Source of the DNA: Candidatus Apopatosoma intestinale
GTDB lineage: Bacteria; Bacillota; Clostridia; Oscillospirales; CAG-272
Assembly: GCA_018064545.1 (NCBI GenBank)
Contig: JAGHUY010000176.1
Span: 1 to 6,106 of the forward strand
Length of the DNA stretch: 6,106 nucleotides
Reading direction: 5' to 3'
In this document: in pieces, positions 5,850 through 6,106 of the stretch
Numbering within the stretch: position 1 is the stretch's first letter
Layout: each line of letters begins with the position of its first letter
The notes under the pieces: generated by a model
Told to the model about the DNA's origin: nothing
The model's input: the letters and a program-made list of their open reading frames with translations, nothing else
The model's database searches: none
Position numbers and translations under genes: made by a program

Positions 5850-6106
5850 ATGGATGAGAACCGTATTACGGTTTCCGGCTACGCCTCGGCGGAGTTTACG
5901 GAGAAAAGAAGTACGTTTATCGGCTATACGGATTCCGTCGGGACCGCAGAGCAGGCGGAAGCATTTGTGGCCGGTATCAAAAAGAAAAACAGCGATGCAC
6001 GTCATAACGTATGGGCGTATTTGCTCGATAACGGCGCGATGCGGTACAGCGACGACGGCGAGCCGCAGGGGACCGGAGGTCTTCCGGTTCTGGAAGTCAT
6101 CAAGAA
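5850..6106 (+). CDS. YigZ/YvyE family protein (IMPACT N-terminal-like, UPF0029), 3' end cut by the window
   Basis: The first 85 codons of a YigZ-type protein; full members are about 200-215 residues, so the second, DUF1949-like domain is outside. The visible part is the UPF0029/IMPACT domain, with EKRSTFIGY (18-26), DARHNVWAYLL (49-59) and the hallmark SDDGEPQGTGGLPVLEVI (67-84). Eukaryotic IMPACT regulates the Gcn2 kinase, but the bacterial family has no settled function; a link to translation or nucleic-acid binding has been suggested from structure. The ATG at 5850 follows GGAGAGAG (5835-5842) at somewhat long spacing. Another ATG at 5854 is out of frame. It sits 22 bases after hflX with no terminator between, so one operon is likely. 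The last two bases of the window are an incomplete codon. Confidence 0.93.
   Translation, partial: MDENRITVSGYASAEFTEKRSTFIGYTDSVGTAEQAEAFVAGIKKKNSDARHNVWAYLLDNGAMRYSDDGEPQGTGGLPVLEVIK

Overview
The window is a compact stretch of chromosome from an endospore-forming, Gram-positive bacterium of the class Clostridia. It carries spoIIGA and sigE, which occur only in spore-forming Firmicutes. It also has strong AGGAG-type ribosome binding sites, A/T-rich promoters in a roughly GC-balanced genome, and Rho-independent terminators with long T runs. The MurD sequence style (GSDGKTTT P-loop, DSSPTRT motif) and the spoIIGA-sigE pair suggest a gut-type Clostridium relative, possibly Oscillospirales. That finer placement is inference from memory, not a computed phylogeny. 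All seven genes lie on the plus strand.

Layout. Bases 1-1218 hold murD, cut by the left edge, followed 12 bases later by a PLP-dependent enzyme of the methionine gamma-lyase-like (YnbB, 'aluminum resistance protein') family. A strong hairpin terminator at 2497-2526 closes this unit. Next comes a likely sporulation promoter with a Spo0A-box-like element, then spoIIGA (best start a TTG at 2597) and sigE (3481-4179). These encode the membrane aspartic protease and the pro-sigma factor it activates in the mother cell. After sigE lies a striking series of A-tracts in helical phase, abutting an extended -10 promoter that drives rpmE (ribosomal protein bL31, zinc-binding type). A terminator follows rpmE. 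Then come hflX (ribosome-associated GTPase) and, 22 bases later, the start of a YigZ/IMPACT-family gene cut by the right edge.

The genes fall into four probable transcription units: murD plus the PLP enzyme; spoIIGA-sigE; rpmE; and hflX-yigZ, whose own promoter I could not find. MurD (cell wall), SpoIIGA/SigE (sporulation), and bL31 with HflX (translation) are ordinary core functions. I do not see a previously undescribed system, mobile element, CRISPR array or RNA gene here. The points worth a second look are regulatory: the long-spacer Spo0A-type promoter with a non-ATG start at spoIIGA, the phased A-tract array before rpmE, the absence of sigG directly after sigE, and the terminator that separates hflX from any visible promoter. 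No gene-free stretch exceeds about 115 bases.
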